A DNA stretch of 64,000 nt from Hyphomonas sp. (GTDB lineage Bacteria; Pseudomonadota; Alphaproteobacteria; Caulobacterales; Hyphomonadaceae). How positions within the stretch are numbered: position 1 is the stretch's first letter; the number at the start of each line of letters is the position of its first letter. Made by a program: the position numbers and the translations under genes. The stretch lies in contig JACKIK010000001.1 of the NCBI GenBank assembly GCA_020638455.1, positions 62,001 to 126,000 of the forward strand, read 5' to 3'. This document shows positions 37,594-48,107 of this stretch, piece by piece. The notes under the pieces are model-generated. The model searched no databases and was not told where the DNA came from. It saw only the letters and a list, made by a program, of their open reading frames with translations.

Positions 37594-38559
37594 CTATGGG
37601 CTGGTCACTCCTTTGAGACGGATGCCTGCATCCTTGTAGATGCTCGTGATGAAGCGGTTGCGTTCCAGTTGTTCCGCAATCACCAATTCATGAATTTCCG
37701 TTGCCTGTTCAGTTTTGTCGTAGTCGTACATCGTGTGGCACTCATGTTCTGTCAGCTTTCTAAACCCACATTTGATCCCGGTACGAATTACTTCGGGTGT
37801 GGAAAAGTGCGCAACAATTCTTTCTATGGATATGTCCAGTTCATTCCAATGACGGATCAACCTGGACAGGGTCTCAGCCACTTTCGCAAGGACCAGTGGC
37901 TCCTGAATCACTGCGGACTTGTCTTGCCTTAGCGTGAACAGATCGACGAAATACAGGCGGACCCGATCCCCTGGAATGGGCTGAATAACGTCAGCCGGCC
38001 CGATGGAGTGATTTACATTCCTGCCTGCCGCAATTCGCTGATATAGTTCGTCGCTGATCGGAATCAACGACCAGAACGCGACGACGGTATTGCCGCCTTC
38101 TATGAGAAAGAAGTGCGTAAACGGACTGGATCGGGCAATATCATCCCAGACGACATCGTCACCCATATCATTGTACGGCTCGTCCGGTTGGGGCCAGCTA
38201 TCAATCACGCCGCCCAATTGCCGGAACACCTTGTCGGGGTCCACACCTCTCTTGATCACCTCGGCAAGAGAAAGCGCCTCCAGCGGAAGAGAGGAAATGG
38301 GTGCTTTCTGTGGATCAATGGACATGGCGGATTGCCGTTCCGCTGAACTGTATTCTGCATTCGTGATACCCAAGACCGAACGGAGCGCGGCCTGGTTCCT
38401 GATGCGGGGCAGGCTCCGTCCGTTTTCCCAACGTTCGACTGTCCGGACTGAGACCTTCACTCGATCCGCAAGCTCTTCCTGAGACACGCCCAATTGCTTG
38501 CGCTTCAGCCTTATGAGTTCGGAGAGTGTCAATCGGCTGGCATCGCTGTTTGGGTCCAT
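37594..38559 (-). CDS. XRE regulator fused to a GNAT-like domain
   Basis: Residues 13-65 form an XRE helix-turn-helix (LIRLKRKQLGVSQEELADRV, then SVRTVERWENGRSLPR). The remaining 250 residues contain a stretch (about 140-290: FFLIEGGNTVVAFWSLIPIS, VRLYFVDLFTL, FSTPEVIRTGIKCGFRKL) whose strand order and final 'CGF' element resemble a GNAT acetyltransferase. The fusion suggests a DNA-binding protein with an enzymatic or ligand-sensing domain. GC content is clearly lower than the surroundings, indicating acquisition by transfer. ATG 38559 was chosen as start. Confidence 0.68.
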   Translation of the reverse strand: MDPNSDASRLTLSELIRLKRKQLGVSQEELADRVKVSVRTVERWENGRSLPRIRNQAALRSVLGITNAEYSSAERQSAMSIDPQKAPISSLPLEALSLAEVIKRGVDPDKVFRQLGGVIDSWPQPDEPYNDMGDDVVWDDIARSSPFTHFFLIEGGNTVVAFWSLIPISDELYQRIAAGRNVNHSIGPADVIQPIPGDRVRLYFVDLFTLRQDKSAVIQEPLVLAKVAETLSRLIRHWNELDISIERIVAHFSTPEVIRTGIKCGFRKLTEHECHTMYDYDKTEQATEIHELVIAEQLERNRFITSIYKDAGIRLKGVTSP

Positions 38560-38744
38560 CGGCTTCACTCCAACTGATCCGGCCAGGCGGCGGTGTTCTA
38601 TGTGCTTGCTTAGCAAGTCTGGTGCGAAGGAAAACCAGAAATAGGGCGTGTTTGTCGGGGTAGTGACGGGCGAGCGTCCAAGGATTGGCGATTTGACGGG
38701 CTGGCGTCGTTCCGCTCACGGGCTGGCGCTGCGATATGCAGATT

Positions 38745-38758
38745 GTTCCAAACGGAAC
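38745..38758. promoter_or_regulatory. GTTCC-AAAC-GGAAC inverted repeat before the small Ser/Thr-rich gene
   Basis: Short perfect inverted repeat, 50 bp before the small gene start and in the spacer shared with the divergent XRE-GNAT gene. It could be an operator for that regulator. The 248-bp spacer also has three imperfect ACGGGC(T/G)(A/G)GCG copies (about 38665-38728). Confidence 0.3.
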
Positions 38759-38807
38759 CGCTTGAAGTCAGGGTGACTCGGGTGTCAATCAACATATGGA
38801 GGATGCT

Positions 38808-38999
38808 ATGTCCAAGAAAACTTCCTACTCGTCCACGAACGGCAAGATTACCGGCAAGACTACGACGGAGCGCAGTGACTCAGGTACACGCACAACGCAC
38901 TACACGCGGACCGGCACTTCGCTCGGCAGCCCTTCTTACAAGGCGACATCAACGACAGTGACTGACCGGAACGGCAACTCGCGTACCAAAAAGTACTAG
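38808..38999 (+). CDS. Small Ser/Thr-rich protein, 63 aa
   Basis: About 40 percent of residues are Ser or Thr, with many Lys and Arg (MSKKTSYSST ... NSRTKKY). It has no hydrophobic segment and is probably unstructured or a repeated beta-type surface. GGAGG sits five bases before ATG 38808, a strong site, and a hairpin plus terminator follows. That gives it a complete single-gene layout despite its low complexity. Function unknown; it is divergent from the XRE-GNAT gene. Confidence 0.6.
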   Translation: MSKKTSYSSTNGKITGKTTTERSDSGTRTTHYTRTGTSLGSPSYKATSTTVTDRNGNSRTKKY

Positions 39000-39004
39000 G
39001 GTGG

Positions 39005-39032
39005 ATCGTTCACCGCATCCGCGGTGAACGAT
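39005..39032 (+). repeat. 12-bp perfect hairpin after the small gene
   Basis: ATCGTTCACCGC and GCGGTGAACGAT with a four-base loop, six bases after the stop codon. No T-run follows; it may stabilise the mRNA 3' end ahead of the terminator at 39052-39092. Confidence 0.6.
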
Positions 39033-39051
39033 TGATCCAAAGCTCATCTGC

Positions 39052-39092
39052 TTCGCCCCCGCTAGCTTGGCGGGGGCGAATTTCTTTCTTTT
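39052..39092 (+). terminator. Rho-independent terminator
   Basis: Perfect 11-bp stem TTCGCCCCCGC/GCGGGGGCGAA with a 7-base loop, followed by TTTCTTTCTTTT. Confidence 0.9.
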
Positions 39093-39115
39093 GCATCCCA
39101 GATTTCTGAAGCCGC

Positions 39116-40132
39116 CTAAAGCCGGAAATGCTTCGACAGCCTGAGCCCCTGGCCCTGATAGTTCGAGCCCGTGCCGCCATAGAGGCCCTTCGGCCGCGAC
39201 AGCATCGGCTCATAGATCAGCTTTGCCACCGGCTGTCCGTGCTCCAGGATAAACGGCACGTCGCGTGAGCGCACTTCGAGCACCGCCCGGCTGCCGGCTT
39301 CATTCGTGCCGAAACCCGGATCGAAGAAGCCCGCATAGTGCGCCCGGAACTCGCCCAGCTCCGGCGCGATCGGCGCCATCTCTGCGGCCTCGTTCGGGCC
39401 GACCTTCACGGCCTCCCGGCTGACGAGGATGTAGAATTCCTCCGGGTTCAGAACAATCCGCCCGTCGCGCGGATACACCGGTTCCCAGAACTGCGCCGCC
39501 TCGTGCGCGCCGATGCCGCGCAAATCCACCACGCCGGAATGATGCTTCGCCCGCCAGCCAGCCGGCTGGCCCGTCTCGGGCTGAAGGTCGATCGAGACGA
39601 TTTTCTCCCGCAAGGTCTCCGGCCGCTTCCGCTTGAAGCGGATCTGCGCCAGCCGGTCGCCGGGCCGCACCATGACCGGGAAGGTCCGTGGGCTCACTTC
39701 CAGGTAGAGCGGCCCGGAATAGCCTGTCGGCACCTCGTCAAAGGCGCGGGACCGGTTGGTCACCAGCCGGGTGAACACATCGATCCGTCCGGTCGAACTT
39801 TTTGGATTCGCCCGCGCGGCGATGCCCGCCGGCAGGCGCAAATGCTCCTGCAGCGGCACGAGATAGACGCAGCCGGTCTCCAGCACCGCCCCGTCCTGCG
39901 TCAGGTCGATCCGGTGCAGGTGGATGCCCGGCTCCTGCAGCATTTCGGCCACTGTCCGGTCCTTGCCGGGCAGGAAGCTCGCGCGCAGACGGTAGGCATC
40001 CTCGGCCAGCCGCAGGTCCAGGCTCGCCGGCTGCACCTGTCCGTCGTCCAGCGGCGCGTCGGAACGGATCGCGCCGGCGGCCACCAGCGCCTCGATTTCC
40101 CGATCCGGCAATACGCCTGTATCCTGTGCCAT
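39116..40132 (-). CDS. dcd: 2'-Deoxycytidine 5'-triphosphate deaminase (long form)
   Basis: Dcd deaminates dCTP to dUTP for thymidylate synthesis. The 338-residue protein contains the dUTPase-like fold with RANPKSSTGRIDVFTR and a second similar segment GYSGPLYLEVSPRTF, i.e. an internally repeated layout. It is about 140 residues longer than the standard bacterial form (about 190-200), a long version found in many alphaproteobacteria. ATG 40132 was chosen; the frame runs on upstream into the metZ region. It is divergent from metZ. Confidence 0.85.
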   Translation of the reverse strand: MAQDTGVLPDREIEALVAAGAIRSDAPLDDGQVQPASLDLRLAEDAYRLRASFLPGKDRTVAEMLQEPGIHLHRIDLTQDGAVLETGCVYLVPLQEHLRLPAGIAARANPKSSTGRIDVFTRLVTNRSRAFDEVPTGYSGPLYLEVSPRTFPVMVRPGDRLAQIRFKRKRPETLREKIVSIDLQPETGQPAGWRAKHHSGVVDLRGIGAHEAAQFWEPVYPRDGRIVLNPEEFYILVSREAVKVGPNEAAEMAPIAPELGEFRAHYAGFFDPGFGTNEAGSRAVLEVRSRDVPFILEHGQPVAKLIYEPMLSRPKGLYGGTGSNYQGQGLRLSKHFRL

Positions 40133-40196
40133 CTCTTGCACCCCTCGCCGTCTCAGGCATAAGGGCGCAAGCAGGAAACACAAGGAATTTGCTGCC

Positions 40197-41399
40197 ATGG
40201 CTGACGCATCGGGCGGAGACGCAAAAAAGGGCTGGAAACCGGCGACCCAGGCGGTGCGCGGCGGCCTCATGCGCTCGCAGCATGGCGAGATCTCGGAGGC
40301 GCTCTACCTCACCTCCGGCTATGCCTATGACAGCGCCGAACAGGCGATGCGGCGCATGGCGGGCGAGGAGCCGGGGTTCGTCTATTCCCGCTATGGCAGC
40401 CCGACCTGCGAGATGCTGCAGCAGCGCCTTGCCCTGATCGAAGGCGCCGAGACCTGCCGTGTCACCGGCTCCGGCATGGGGGCGATCTCCTCGGCCATCC
40501 TCGCGCCGCTGAAGTCGGGCGACCGGATCGTCGCCGCGCGGGTCCTGTTCGGCTCGTCGCGCTGGATCATCGCCAACCAGATGCCGAAATACGGGATCGA
40601 ATCGGCCTTCGTCGACGGCGCCGACCTCAGCGCCTGGGAACGCGAAATCGGCAAGGGCTGCCAGCTGGTGCTGATCGAGACGCCGGGCAACCCGCTGCTC
40701 GACGGTGTCGATATCGCCGCCGTGGCAAAGCTCTGCCGCAAGGCCGGGGCAACCCTCGTCGTCGACAATGTGTTCGCCACGCCCGTACTTCAGAGGCCGC
40801 TGGAGCTCGGCGCCGACGTCGTCGTCTATTCCGCCACCAAGCACATGGACGGCCAGGGCCGCGTCATGGCCGGCGCGATCCTCTGTGACAATGAGCGGAT
40901 GTCCGGGATCTACGATCCGTGGCTGCGCCATATGGGCCCCGCCGCCTCGCCGTTTAACGCATGGGTTGTGCTGAAGGGGCTCGAAACGCTGGAGTTGCGC
41001 GTCGAGGCGCAGAGCCGTGCGGCCGCGCGCCTTGCCGATGCGATTGCCGGTCATCCGGCCATCGCCGCCGTGCGTTACCCTCACCGGCAGGACCATCCCC
41101 ACTACGACATCCATGCCCGGCAGATGCGCCTCGGCGGCACCATGCTGGCCCTTTCGGTGAAGGGTGGGCAGGAGGCGGCCTTCCGCTTCCTCAATGGCCT
41201 GGAGCTGGTCGATATCTGCAACAATCTCGGCGACACCAAATCCCTCGCCTGCCATCCCTCCACCACGACCCACCGCGCCCTGTCGGACGAAGAACAGGCC
41301 TCGATGGGCCTTGACCGGTCGTGGATCCGGATGTCTGTCGGGCTGGAGGATGCGGACGACCTCGAAGCCGACCTCATCCAGGCCCTTAACAAGGCGTAA
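40197..41399 (+). CDS. metZ: O-succinylhomoserine sulfhydrylase
   Basis: MetZ forms homocysteine from O-succinylhomoserine and sulfide for methionine synthesis. The 400-residue PLP enzyme belongs to the Cys/Met-metabolism family, with the Schiff-base Lys215 in SATKHMDG and the phosphate-binding SGMGAISS region (about 92-99). Other residues, such as ETPGNPLLDG and DNVFATP, match MetZ. The start ATG at 40197 leaves a 64-bp divergent promoter spacer with dcd. Confidence 0.92.
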   Translation: MADASGGDAKKGWKPATQAVRGGLMRSQHGEISEALYLTSGYAYDSAEQAMRRMAGEEPGFVYSRYGSPTCEMLQQRLALIEGAETCRVTGSGMGAISSAILAPLKSGDRIVAARVLFGSSRWIIANQMPKYGIESAFVDGADLSAWEREIGKGCQLVLIETPGNPLLDGVDIAAVAKLCRKAGATLVVDNVFATPVLQRPLELGADVVVYSATKHMDGQGRVMAGAILCDNERMSGIYDPWLRHMGPAASPFNAWVVLKGLETLELRVEAQSRAAARLADAIAGHPAIAAVRYPHRQDHPHYDIHARQMRLGGTMLALSVKGGQEAAFRFLNGLELVDICNNLGDTKSLACHPSTTTHRALSDEEQASMGLDRSWIRMSVGLEDADDLEADLIQALNKA

Positions 41400-41423
41400 A
41401 CGAAAAGCGGGCAATTTGATCGA

Positions 41424-41840
41424 ATGGCTCGAAGGGCGCCCCCACCACTCTACGAAGACGTCACGGACGGCGTGCGCATCCGCGTGCGCCCGAAATTCAT
41501 GTATGACGAATCCGAGCCCGCCGCGGGCCGCTTCATGTGGTCCTACACGGTGGACGTGGAGAATGAGAGCGAGCGCACCTGGACCATCATCCGCCGCCAC
41601 TGGCGCATCGTGGACGCCTTCGGCCGGATGCAGGCGGTGGACGGCGACGGGGTGATCGGCCAGACGCCGACGCTCGGGCCGGGCGAGCGCTTCAGCTACA
41701 CATCCGGCGCGCCGCTATCGGCCCCTTCGGGCGTCATGTCAGGCACCTATGACCTGATCGACGACGAGGGCGACGAGCTGCAGGCGCGCATCCCGCTGTT
41801 CTCGCTCGACAGCCCCTACGACACGTCCCGGCCAAGCTGA
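41424..41840 (+). CDS. apaG: ApaG protein
   Basis: 138 residues of the ApaG fold: YTVDVENESERTWTIIRRHW, GVIGQTPTLGPGERFSYTSG and a GTYDL strand. The family was linked to Co2+/Mg2+ efflux in Salmonella and its exact role is unresolved. It follows metZ at 24 bp, possibly in one transcript. Confidence 0.9.
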   Translation: MARRAPPPLYEDVTDGVRIRVRPKFMYDESEPAAGRFMWSYTVDVENESERTWTIIRRHWRIVDAFGRMQAVDGDGVIGQTPTLGPGERFSYTSGAPLSAPSGVMSGTYDLIDDEGDELQARIPLFSLDSPYDTSRPS

Positions 41841-41866
41841 CCGGTCCGGACTGACAGGCTGGCGGC

Positions 41867-42610
41867 CTAGCCGGCAAGCGCTTTCTTGATCGCCTCGTCC
41901 AGCGCCGGCTGGTTCGCGCCTTCAATGGCCGTGTCGCCGACGAAGAAGCCGGGCGTTCCGTCGACATGCAGGTCATCGCCCAGCGCCAGCGCGTCGGACA
42001 GCTGCTTCTGCACGTCCATGGACTTCATGTCGGCACGCATCTTCTGGACGTTGATGCCGAGGCCTTCGGCGATCGAGTCGATCTTGTCCTGCGTCAGGTC
42101 GTCGTTCGATTTCAGTTTCATCATCGCGACGTGCATGTCGCGATACTTGCCCTGCCGGCCTGCGGCGAGCGCGGCAAGGGCCGCATCATGGCTGATGCCG
42201 CCGAAGATCGGGTGTTCCTTGAAGACGACGCGCACCTTGTTGTCATACGCCGCCGGCAGGCCCTGCACATAGTCCACCGACCGCTTGCAGTAACCGCAGC
42301 GGTAGTCGAAGAACTCCACCACCGTCACCGGCGCATCCGCCGGGCCGATGGAATAGTCCGCAGGCGAATTGTAGAGTTCGTCCGCATGCGCCTTGATCGC
42401 ATCTTTCACGGCGGCTTCCTGGGCGGCCTTGTCGCGGGCGCTGAGGGCGTAGATCGCCTCTTCGATCACTTCGGGATGCTCCACGATATATTCGTGCACG
42501 ATCTTCTCGATCTCGGCGCGGCTCATATTGCCGGACTGGGCGCTGTCGGCACAGGCCGGGGTCAGGGCCACGAGAGCAAGCGCAGCGGTCGCGAACAGGG
42601 GGCGGATCAT
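41867..42610 (-). CDS. DsbA-family thiol oxidoreductase, probable lipoprotein
   Basis: 247 residues. Signal peptide with a possible lipobox LTPAC (Cys20). A helical N-terminal region (30-80) precedes a thioredoxin fold with the active site CGYC (Cys105, Cys108) and a cis-proline loop DGTPGFFVG. The layout (N-terminal helix bundle then DsbA-type domain) resembles the ScsC/DsbA-like periplasmic family. It would form or shuffle disulfides in the periplasm. Confidence 0.87.
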   Translation of the reverse strand: MIRPLFATAALALVALTPACADSAQSGNMSRAEIEKIVHEYIVEHPEVIEEAIYALSARDKAAQEAAVKDAIKAHADELYNSPADYSIGPADAPVTVVEFFDYRCGYCKRSVDYVQGLPAAYDNKVRVVFKEHPIFGGISHDAALAALAAGRQGKYRDMHVAMMKLKSNDDLTQDKIDSIAEGLGINVQKMRADMKSMDVQKQLSDALALGDDLHVDGTPGFFVGDTAIEGANQPALDEAIKKALAG

Positions 42611-42715
42611 CAGGATAACCTTTCTGGCGCCCGGAGGCCGGGCCGTTTCATCAAAGCAGGACTATAATGGCAACGCGCGCACCGTCTATCAGGCCTGACG
42701 GAAAGTTGAACTGCG

Positions 42716-44128
42716 TCAATGCGTTCCGTCCGACACGGTCAGGGACAGGCGCTGCCCCCGCTGAGAGCGGCTCATCCGGTCATAGAATTCCCGGTTGTCC
42801 GGATTGCTGGGGTCCGTGATCAGTTCGATATCGTCGGCGCGGCGATAGTCGACCGTGTTCCTGTCGAGCTGCTGCAGCGCCCGGTGCGCGAACATGTTGG
42901 CCGTCTGCAGGTCGCCCACCGCATAGGCGGACTCGGCAGTTGCCAGTTCGGCCTCGGCGCGGCGTCCCTGCTTGTCCAGCGCGATCGCCAGCTGCTGCCA
43001 GGCGAAGGCATTGTCCGGCTCGGCGATCAGCGCATCGCGGAGGGCGGACTCGGCTTTCTTCGTGTCGCCCGGCTCGTCCCGCGCCGCCAGCGAGCGGGCA
43101 TAGTTGATCAGCAGCAGCGGCTGGCCCGGTTTCAGCTCCAGCGACTTCTCATGCGGCGCCACGGACTCCGCAATGTGGCCACCCTCGAACAGGATCTGGC
43201 CCTTGAGCTCCCAGAAGTACGGATTGTCAGGCTCGTCCTGCAGCAGCGAGTCGACCTGGTCCAGCGCGCGCTGGATGTCGGAGGCCTGCAGCGCCGCGAT
43301 GGCGCGGGCATAGCGGGCGGGCTCGCTCGTATCTGTGTCCGGATATTCGCGGCGTACCTTTCCCGGCGTGTCGAGGAAGCCGATCAGCTTGGCGCGCATC
43401 ATGTCGTACTGCTTCGTCTCACGTTCCGTGGCCGGAACATCCTTGGTCGGTGACTCGTCGGCCAGCTGGCGCACATTGCGGATACGGTCCGCGGCCAGCG
43501 GGTGAGACTGGAAGTAGGGATAGCGCCGGCTCTGTGAAATCACCTGCTGGGCGCGGAACTTCTCGAAGAACTCGACCAGGCCTTCCGGCGACTCGCCCAC
43601 CTCGGTGAGATAAGTCACCGCCGCCGTGTCGGCCATCGCCTCCTCGGCCCGCGTGTGGACGAAGAAGTTGAGGGCGGCGAATTGCTGCGACGAGCCGATC
43701 AGCGCGGCGCCTGCCCCGCCTTCGCCGGCGGCGATGGCGAGGATGCCGAGCCCGATCGATACCAGCGCCGGGCGCGCCGCGACATTCGCTGCACGGGCGC
43801 GGCTGACCGTGTGGCCGCAGGCGATGTGGCAGGTCTCGTGCGCCAGCACGCCCTTGATCTGCTCCGGATTGTCCGCCGCGATGATCAGGCCGGTATTGAT
43901 ATGGATGTTCTGCCCGTTGGCGACATAGGCATTCAGCGTCGGGTCGTTGATGACATACAGGCCGACATCTTTCGGGCTGAGCCCGGCCACGGTGAGGATC
44001 GGATCCGTCCACTCGCGCAGGGTTTCCTCGATTTCCGCATCGCGGATGAGGCTCTGGGCAGAGGCCGTAAAGGCCACGGCCAGCGAGGCTGCGGCAAGCG
44101 CCAGAAGCCGGATTGGGTTGCGCGCCAT
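42716..44128 (-). CDS. M48 metallopeptidase with TPR repeats (BepA-like)
   Basis: 470 residues: signal peptide (1-24), zinc peptidase domain with HETCH (His97, Glu98, His101) and a downstream EEAMAD segment supplying the third ligand, then TPR repeats in the C-terminal half. BepA-type proteases in the periplasm degrade or help assemble outer-membrane proteins such as LptD. A role in outer-membrane quality control is inferred. Confidence 0.9.
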   Translation of the reverse strand: MARNPIRLLALAAASLAVAFTASAQSLIRDAEIEETLREWTDPILTVAGLSPKDVGLYVINDPTLNAYVANGQNIHINTGLIIAADNPEQIKGVLAHETCHIACGHTVSRARAANVAARPALVSIGLGILAIAAGEGGAGAALIGSSQQFAALNFFVHTRAEEAMADTAAVTYLTEVGESPEGLVEFFEKFRAQQVISQSRRYPYFQSHPLAADRIRNVRQLADESPTKDVPATERETKQYDMMRAKLIGFLDTPGKVRREYPDTDTSEPARYARAIAALQASDIQRALDQVDSLLQDEPDNPYFWELKGQILFEGGHIAESVAPHEKSLELKPGQPLLLINYARSLAARDEPGDTKKAESALRDALIAEPDNAFAWQQLAIALDKQGRRAEAELATAESAYAVGDLQTANMFAHRALQQLDRNTVDYRRADDIELITDPSNPDNREFYDRMSRSQRGQRLSLTVSDGTH

Positions 44129-44221
44129 GCGGGGGCGTCTCCGTTTGTCGCCAGAATTCCCCTGAAATCTAAGGAATCGCGCCCCATCTGGCGAGAGGCA
44201 AGGCGCAGAATGACGTATTTG

Positions 44222-45222
<1,001 letters not shown>

Positions 45223-45226
<4 letters not shown>

Positions 45227-46839
45227 GCCTGCTCACCGGGCCGGGCATGCGACAGGCGCCACGACAGGAGGATCACCGGCACCAGCCCGGCCAGCGTGAT
45301 CATCAGCGACGGCACGGCGGCCGCCGCCAGCCGCTCATCGGCGGCATAGGCATTCGCCCGCACCGCCAACGTGTCCCAGCTGAACGGCCGCAGCATCAGC
45401 GTCGCCGGCAGCTCCTTCAGAGATTCCACGAACAGGATCAGCGCCCCGGCACTGGCCCCCGACAGGGCTATCGGCAGGTCCACTTCCCTGGCCCGCCGCC
45501 AGGCAGAGGCGCCGAGGCTCTCCGCCGCCTGGCCGAGCGAGGCGGGCGCCCGGTCGAGCGCCGCAACCATGGGCTCGGCCCCCGCCGCCGTGAACCGGCT
45601 GGCATAGACCCAGGCAAGCGCGACCACCGGCACGATCCCCGTCAGCGTCAGGCCAAGGCCGCCCAGCACGACCAGCGCGCCCAGCGCCAGAACGGCCCCC
45701 GGAATGGCATAGGCCGACGAGGCCGTCAGCCGCGCGAAGGCCGCGCCCGGTCCCTTGCCGCGCCCCGCCAGCGCGATCACCAGTGCCAGTACGAACGCAA
45801 ACACGGCGCCCGAGCCGGCAAGGATCAGCGTGTTCTTCAGCGCCTCGCCCACGGGCGCGATCGTCTCGTGCGCTTCCGCCGCCCGCCAGACCAGCCGCCC
45901 CACCGGCATGATGAAGCCGATGGTGAAGCCGGTCAGGCAGAACGCCGCCGCGCTCCATGCCGCAGGCCCCCGCAGGCGCGTCCGCGAAACGGAGCGCCAA
46001 CGCGTGGAGCTTTGCTGGCTCCCGGCCCGCCCGCGGCTCCGGCGTTCGGCAAGGACAAGGCCCACCACCAGCACCAGCAGGATCATCGCCAGCCGTGCAG
46101 CCGCCGCCGGCTCGCCGAAACTCTTCCACGCCCGCACGATGCCGAAGGTCAGCGTCGGCACGCCGAGATACTCGGCCGCGCCATAGTCGGCCGCCACTTC
46201 CATCATCGCCAGCGCCAGGCCCGCCGCAATCGCTGGCCGCGCCGCCGGCAGCGCGACATTCCAGAAACTGCGAAGCGGCGAGGCGCCGAGGCTGCGCGCC
46301 GCCTCCAGTGCGCACACCGATTGCGACACGAAGCCCGCGCGCGCCGTGAGGTACACATAGGGATACAGTCCGCTCGCCAGCACGAAGGCGAGCCCCGGCA
46401 TGCTGCGCATCGAGGGAAACCAGTAGTCCCGCGCCGCCCAGCCGGTCATCTCGCGCAACGCCGACTGCAGCGGCCCGCCGACGCCCATCAGGTCTCCCCA
46501 GGCATAGGCCAGCACATAGCCGGGCGCCGCCAGCGGCAGGATCAGCAGCCATTCGAACACCGGGCGGCCGGGATAGTCGTACATCGTCACCAGCCAGGCC
46601 GCCGGCACAGCGAACACCAGCATGAAGCCTGCCGCCATGGCGAGCGTGCCCAGCGTGCCGCCGAGATACGGCATCATCAGCGTGCGGCGGATATGGTCCC
46701 AGGCCTCGCCGCCGCCCATCAGCAATGCCGCGACCAGCACCGAGACCACCGGCACGGCGATGATCGCCCCGGCCAGCATGGCCGGCCCGTCTGCGGGCCG
46801 TACCCGCAGGATCCGCCTCGGAAGGGAAAGCCCCGCCAA
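45223..46839 (-). CDS. fbpB: Iron(III) ABC transporter permease
   Basis: 538 residues with about twelve transmembrane helices in two related halves, each with an EAA-like loop (AARSLGASPLRSFWNVALPAA in the first half, ESLGASAWRRAREVDLP in the second). This is the FbpB/SfuB double-length permease. The frame is open upstream, but the gene starts just after the FbpA stop; TTG 46839 was chosen. Its last bases overlap fbpC. Confidence 0.9.
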
Positions 46840-46846
46840 GCCCGCC

Positions 46847-47920
46847 TCAGTTCCAGCCGGCGCGGTCGTAGATCTCCTGCGCCTCCGCCTGGTGGGCGCC
46901 GAGTTCGTCGAGCGGGAAGTCGCTCTGCCGGAACGCCGGAAGCGCATCGAGGCCTTCCGGCATCTCCATGCCGGCGACGATCGGGAACTCCCTGGTTTCC
47001 TTCGTCAGCCAGCCCTGGCCATCTGCGGTGGCCAGCCATTCGAGGAAGCGGGCGGCATTGTCGCGGTCGGGCGCATTCTTCGCGATGCCGGCCCCGGTCA
47101 CGTTGACATGCGTGCCCCAGCTGTCCTGCTGCGGGAAGGCCAGCGCCACCTTCGCCGCGACGGCCCGGTCGCCGGGCGACCCGTTTGCCATGCGGACATA
47201 GTAATAATGGTTGGTCAGCGCGACCGAGCATTCGCCGGCTGCGATCGCCTCGATCTGGGTCGTGTCGCCGCCCTGAGGGGGCCGCGCGAAATTCGCCACG
47301 ACGCCATTTGCCCAGGCCTGCGCGGCGTCATGGCCGAGCCGCCCGATCAGTTCGCCCATCAGCGAGAGATTGTAGATATTGGTCGAGGAGCGCATGCACA
47401 CCTCACCCCGGAATCGGGGGCCGGCGAGGTCGGCATAGGTTTTCACCTCGTCCGGCGAGACACGCGCCGGATCATAGGCAATCACCCGCGCGCGCCGGGC
47501 AAAGCCGTACCAGTAACCGTCCTTCTGGCGGAAATGCTCCGGAATCGCCGCCTTCAGCGCCTCCGAATCGAAAGGCTGCAGCAGGCCGGCGGCCTCGAAG
47601 CGGTAAAGTGTCCCGGCATCGGACGAAATCACCACATCGGCCGGGCTCGAATCGCCCTCGGCCTTCATTGTTTCCAGCAGTTCCGGCGCCCCCGATTCGC
47701 GGAACCGGACATGGATGCCCGTTTCCGCCTCGAACGCCTTGTACATCTGCTTGTCGGAATCGTAGTGGCGTGCCGAATACACGTTCAGGACGCCCGCCTT
47801 TTCCGGCCGGGGCGCTGAATCTGCAGCAGGTCCGCCCGATTCTGAGGCAGGCGCCGCAGGATTCCCGCATGAGGCGAGCAGCATGACTGCAGCCACAACG
47901 GCGACACGAATTCTGGTCAT
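46847..47920 (-). CDS. fbpA: Iron(III)-binding ABC transporter lipoprotein
   Basis: 357 residues with a lipoprotein signal (LLASC, lipid Cys near residue 18). The mature part begins VLNVYSARHYDSD, the FbpA motif, and contains the iron-binding tyrosine pair region NHYYYVRMANG. A Fur-like box is 40 bp upstream. It captures Fe3+ and delivers it to FbpBC. Confidence 0.93.
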   Translation of the reverse strand: MTRIRVAVVAAVMLLASCGNPAAPASESGGPAADSAPRPEKAGVLNVYSARHYDSDKQMYKAFEAETGIHVRFRESGAPELLETMKAEGDSSPADVVISSDAGTLYRFEAAGLLQPFDSEALKAAIPEHFRQKDGYWYGFARRARVIAYDPARVSPDEVKTYADLAGPRFRGEVCMRSSTNIYNLSLMGELIGRLGHDAAQAWANGVVANFARPPQGGDTTQIEAIAAGECSVALTNHYYYVRMANGSPGDRAVAAKVALAFPQQDSWGTHVNVTGAGIAKNAPDRDNAARFLEWLATADGQGWLTKETREFPIVAGMEMPEGLDALPAFRQSDFPLDELGAHQAEAQEIYDRAGWN

Positions 47921-47958
47921 TCTCACCGGCTTTCCGTAGCTTGCAGCCATCAAACACG

Positions 47959-47976
47959 TTTGAGAATGAATCGCAA
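47959..47976 (-). promoter_or_regulatory. Fur-box-like site upstream of fbpA
   Basis: The minus strand reads TTGCGATTCATTCTCAAA, close to Fur operators (core ATTCATTCTCA). It lies 39-56 bp before fbpA, a natural place for iron control. Confidence 0.5.
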
Positions 47977-48107
47977 CAAGCAGATGTCGCGACCTTTTTG
48001 CCCGTTTTTTGCACTGGACTGAAAATTCCTCTCCCGCAGCGGGAGAACAGGCTTCAAATTCCCGGGCGAAAGGTCTTAACTGGCGTTAATCCCGGGGAAC
48101 ATTGGGG

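Noticed and set aside
48030..48046. TCTCCCGC-A-GCGGGAGA inverted repeat upstream of fbpA
   Set aside because: No T-run and no gene end at this place; it is a GC-rich palindrome of uncertain meaning, so not called a terminator.
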